From JAPHTQ01 sp046484535 (GTDB taxonomy: Bacteria; Pseudomonadota; Gammaproteobacteria; Thiohalomonadales; Thiohalomonadaceae): DNA of 34,134 nucleotides. The translations under genes and the position numbers were made by a program. Below, piece after piece: positions 32,501 to 34,134 of this stretch. The notes under the pieces were generated by a model. That model ran no database searches, was not told the origin of the DNA, and worked only from the letters and a program-made list of their open reading frames with translations. Each line of letters opens with the position of its first letter. Position 1 is the stretch's first letter. The DNA is taken from assembly GCA_046484535.1 (NCBI GenBank), contig JAWOIT010000058.1, positions 1-34,134 on the forward strand. Direction: 5' to 3'.

Positions 32501-33306
32501 TGTGCAATTCGCGCCGCGACGAGGTGATCACCTTCAAGGACATCCAGGCCCAACCGCGAAAAATCATCACCGCGCCCACCTGGTCCGGTATCGAGTCCCA
32601 CGAGGTGAGCTACAACGCCTGCTACACCAATATCCACGAGCATATCCCGCTGCGCACCCTCACCGGTCGCGCGCAGTTCTACATGGACCACGAGTGGATG
32701 CTCGACTTTGGCGAAGGCTTCTGTGCCTACCGACCGGGCCTGGATATGCGCAACACGGTGGTACCCGAGCAGCTGAAGGACAAACCGCATCTGCTGCTCA
32801 ACTGGATCACACCGCACTCCAAGTGGGGGATCCACTCTACCTACCAGGATAACCAGCGCATGCTGACCCTGTTCCGAGGCGGGCCCTATGTGTGGGTCTC
32901 CGAGGAGGACGCCAAGTCGATCGGGCTGGAGGATAACGACTGGATCGAGGCGCTCAACGACAACGGCGCCACCATGGCCCGTGTCGTGGTCAGCCAGCGT
33001 GTCCCCAACGGTATGGCACTCATGTACCACGCCCAGGAGAAGAATGTGAACGTGCCCGGCTCCAACACCACCGGCAAACGCGGCGGCATCCTCAACTCGG
33101 TGACCCGGGTCGTCGTCAAACCGACCCACATGATTGGCGGCTATGCACAGTTCTCCTACGCCTTCAACTACATGGGACCGGTCGGTTCCAACCGCGACGA
33201 GTTCGTGCTGCTGCACAAAATTGCCGACAAGGATATCGACTGGCTCGAGCGTCCGCTCACCCCGGAACGCGAAGGCAAGCCGAACCCTCCTGGCATCAAC
33301 AACTGA
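29563..33306 (+). CDS. narG: Respiratory nitrate reductase alpha subunit NarG
   Basis: The catalytic subunit of membrane-bound nitrate reductase, holding the molybdenum bis-MGD cofactor and the FS0 [4Fe-4S] cluster on the cytoplasmic side. It is full length (1,247 residues). FS0 ligands are His50, Cys54, Cys58 (THGVNCTGGCSW) and Cys93 (RGCQRG), matching E. coli NarG shifted by one. The Mo ligand is Asp223 in YDWYCDLPVASP. GEQTDVPESADWYNS, NSTGAYSDIVLPTATWYEKD and HMIGGYAQFSYAFNYMGPVG are also conserved. The ATG follows AGGAGACAGAGCG. narH follows only after a 170-base repeat-containing spacer, unlike the near-contiguous narGH of most species. Confidence 0.98.
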   Translation: MSHFLDRLKFFDKRQDSFSGGHGIVTNEDRQWEEAYRNRWRFDKVVRSTHGVNCTGGCSWKIHVKNGMVAFEMQQTDYPETRPDLPNHEPRGCQRGASFSWYLYSPSRIKHPLIRGRLMDLYRSERLSGKDPVEAWAAIQEDPEKRKKYTAVRGLGGFVRADWEEVKEIIAAANVYTIKKHGPDRIYGFSPIPAMSMLSYAAGSRYLSLIGGACGSFYDWYCDLPVASPQVWGEQTDVPESADWYNSTYLIVCGANLPMTRTPDAHFAIEARYKGTKVVSMAPDYAEYVKFADLWMPVKQGTDSAAFLAMGHVALKEFHVEKQDPYFTDYARTYTDLPMQVILEKRDGYYATGRFLRASDFDDSLGENNNPEWKTIVYDGKSKSFVAPNGSVGFRWGENGRWNLLQKNARNQEEIEAQLSAIDDRDDVVSVAFPHFTPDEENLLHRNIPVRRLQTVNGEVLVASVFDLQVAQYGIDRGLGDNLATTYDDDQVPYSPAWAEKVTGVKRADLIRTGREFAENASKTHGKSMVILGAAINHWYHNDMNYRGIMNLLHMCGCVGQSGGGWAHYVGQEKLRPQAGWAPIAFALDWNRPPRHMNSTTYWYFHTDQWRYERVSADSLMAPTAKGKYKGYTLGDYNVVSQRLGWLPSAPHFNKNPLEVVADAEQAGATDEAGVASHMVDKLKSGELAFASEDIDAPENHPRNLFVWRANLIGCSAKGHEYFLKHLLGAQNGVLSEGVEGAESKEIKWHEKAPTAKLDLMVDINFRLNSTGAYSDIVLPTATWYEKDDLNTTDMHPFIHPLSKAVDPAWESKSDWNIFKELAERFSDLAAVHLGTRKDVVALPMQHDSPMALAQPYGEVKDWKKGDCEPVPGKTLPLLKVVERDYPNTYKKFIALGPLMEKLPNTIKGVEWDTGDEYEHLKHHNGTIKLDGVSKGMPSLEEAGQACDAVMRLAPETCGEVAHKSWVAQSTKTGIDHTHLCNSRRDEVITFKDIQAQPRKIITAPTWSGIESHEVSYNACYTNIHEHIPLRTLTGRAQFYMDHEWMLDFGEGFCAYRPGLDMRNTVVPEQLKDKPHLLLNWITPHSKWGIHSTYQDNQRMLTLFRGGPYVWVSEEDAKSIGLEDNDWIEALNDNGATMARVVVSQRVPNGMALMYHAQEKNVNVPGSNTTGKRGGILNSVTRVVVKPTHMIGGYAQFSYAFNYMGPVGSNRDEFVLLHKIADKDIDWLERPLTPEREGKPNPPGINN

Positions 33307-33316
33307 TAAAAAATCT

Positions 33317-33444
33317 AACGCAAAGGCGCAAAGACGCGAAGGCCGCAAAGATGATGAATGTAATCACAGGTAACCGAAGCAGGATGAGCTTATCCAGAAA
33401 TACATTACTTTGCGTTCCTTGCGTCGTCTTTGTGTCTTTGCGTT
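33317..33444. repeat. Palindromic intergenic repeat, GCAAAG type, between narG and narH
   Basis: The left arm at 33317-33350 (AACGCAAAGGCGCAAAGACG, then CGAAGGCCGCAAAG) is the imperfect reverse complement of the right arm at about 33408-33444 (ending GTGTCTTTGCGTT). The spacer is about 57 bases. The units repeat every 9 bp. It is the same family as the carA-carB element and again lies between the two subunit genes of one enzyme. Confidence 0.78.
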
Positions 33445-33476
33445 GAAAACAGATTCCTGAAGAGGGAGATAGTGAA

Positions 33477-33878
33477 ATGAAAATCCGTGCACAAATCGCC
33501 ATGGTGCTGAATCTGGACAAATGCATCGGTTGCCATACCTGTTCGGTAACCTGCAAAAACGTCTGGACCAGCCGCAAGGGTGTGGAATACGCCTGGTTCA
33601 ACAACGTCGAATCCAAACCCGGCATCGGTTATCCCAAGCAGTGGGAGGACCAGGAAAAATGGAAGGGCGGCTGGGTGAAGAAAAACGGCAATCTCGAACT
33701 ACGGGCCGGCGGACGCGGCAACAAACTGGTGAATATCTTCGCCAACCCGGACATGCCGCAGATCGACGACTACTACGAGCCGTTCGAGATGGACTACCAG
33801 CGCCTGCAGAGGGCGCCTATTCCGGCGACTATTAACTGGCAATTATATATTGACCGTAACATACGGTTCCTGGAATGA
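33477..33878 (+). CDS. narH: Nitrate reductase beta subunit NarH, N-terminal fragment (disrupted)
   Basis: NarH carries the iron-sulfur chain between NarI and NarG. The start (ATG 33477 behind GAGGGAGA) and the first 114 residues are typical: KCIGCHTCSVTCKNVWTSR with cluster ligands Cys16, 19, 22 and 26, then EYAWFNNVESKPGIGYPKQW, NIFANPDMP and IDDYYEPFEMDYQRL. After QRAP (about base 33818) the family sequence, which should continue toward ARPRSLI and three more cluster motifs, is lost. Unrelated residues lead to a stop at 33878. NarH is normally near 500 residues, so over 75% is missing, and no narJ or narI follows. It is either a misassembled contig end or a real break; if real, this NarG would lack a functional partner from this locus. 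Confidence 0.92.
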   Translation: MKIRAQIAMVLNLDKCIGCHTCSVTCKNVWTSRKGVEYAWFNNVESKPGIGYPKQWEDQEKWKGGWVKKNGNLELRAGGRGNKLVNIFANPDMPQIDDYYEPFEMDYQRLQRAPIPATINWQLYIDRNIRFLE

Positions 33879-34134
33879 TCTCAGCTTCGTCCGGCAACAT
33901 CTCGAGTAACAGGGTCCTGAAGACCTTCCTTATCATCGTCGGAATTCTATCGGTCGGGTTAGGATTGGTCGGGATCTTCGTTCCGGTCCTGCCCACAACG
34001 CCATTCTTGCTCCTCGCCTCGGCTTGCTTTTTGAGATCGGAAATGCGGGCATCGTGTGGTCTCATGGACGGTACGATTTTGTGTATGACCGCGATTCTGG
34101 GTCCCTGCGCGTATCCCACAGATACAGCCACAAA
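33875..34134 (+). CDS. DUF454 (YbaN-like) membrane protein, 5' part
   Basis: From the ATG at 33875 (overlapping the narH fragment stop as ATGA) the frame reads a short polar start, then FLIIVGILSVGLGLVGIFVP and VLPTTPFLLLASACFLRS. This is the typical hydrophobic N-terminal half of DUF454 proteins (small inner-membrane proteins of unknown function, with the LPTTPFLLLA signature). After about residue 53 the expected 'R..RWL..H..FGP' continuation is absent. The frame stays open to the window edge with residues that do not look like the family, and a different frame looks more protein-like (SHGRYDFVYDRDSGSLRVSH). A second breakpoint at about 34035 is therefore possible. Confidence 0.6.
   Translation, partial: MISASSGNISSNRVLKTFLIIVGILSVGLGLVGIFVPVLPTTPFLLLASACFLRSEMRASCGLMDGTILCMTAILGPCAYPTDTAT

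Noticed and set aside
31969..33348. 459-codon open frame antisense to narG
   Set aside because: Long but an exact shadow of a highly conserved gene in high-GC sequence; no recognisable domain.
1..34134. tRNA or rRNA genes
   Set aside because: No cloverleaf with a TTCGA-type loop and no rRNA signature was recognised on either strand.

Overview
The window looks like chromosome of a gammaproteobacterium that oxidises sulfur compounds and respires nitrate. The evidence is the surE-pcm-yqaA-nlpD-rpoS block, gammaproteobacterial-type carA, alaA, alaC, narX and narL proteins, a thiosulfate dehydrogenase pair (tsdBA), and a narXL / narK1 narK2 narG locus. A free-living or symbiotic sulfur oxidiser is a reasonable guess, but this is inference; no rRNA or other taxonomic marker is present.

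Layout. (1) 1-2040: carA and a truncated carB on the minus strand, joined at about base 126 to a fragment that reads as a type II secretion/type IV pilus inner-membrane protein (GspF/PilC family) on the plus strand. (2) 2368-6292: plus-strand operon of a pentaheme Calx-beta lipoprotein, a diheme cytochrome (tsdB) and thiosulfate dehydrogenase (tsdA). (3) 6262-10015: two unrelated higBA toxin-antitoxin modules on either side of thrC. Each module lies between imperfect direct repeats, and the area is rich in palindromic repeats. (4) 10016-16695: minus-strand metabolic block transcribed alaC, alaA, hom, a phosphoglycerate-mutase-like gene, recJ, with an Mth938-domain gene divergent from alaC. (5) 17363-21145: surE, pcm, yqaA, nlpD, rpoS on the minus strand, tightly packed, with an Smr-domain gene divergent from surE. 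(6) 22180-23361: a DUF1499 gene and rnhB. (7) 23629-33878: narX-narL divergent from narK1-narK2-narG-narH, with a cluster of NarL-like heptamers in the shared promoter region; narH is broken after about 114 codons. (8) 33875-34134: start of a DUF454 (YbaN-like) membrane protein, also apparently broken.

How it fits together. TsdA would oxidise thiosulfate to tetrathionate and pass electrons through TsdB. NarG with NarK1/NarK2 would provide nitrate uptake, nitrite export and nitrate reduction, under the NarX/NarL nitrate sensor. The pentaheme lipoprotein shares the tsd operon and has no assigned role.

The most unusual content is non-coding. Two related families of palindromic repeats with a roughly 9-bp internal period sit between genes. 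One family (GCAAAG type) separates the two subunit genes of carA-carB and of narG-narH. Both higBA modules are bracketed by direct repeats, and one of these duplicates the 3' end of tsdA. Broken genes at both ends of the window suggest assembly chimeras or rearrangement and need checking before any biological reading.
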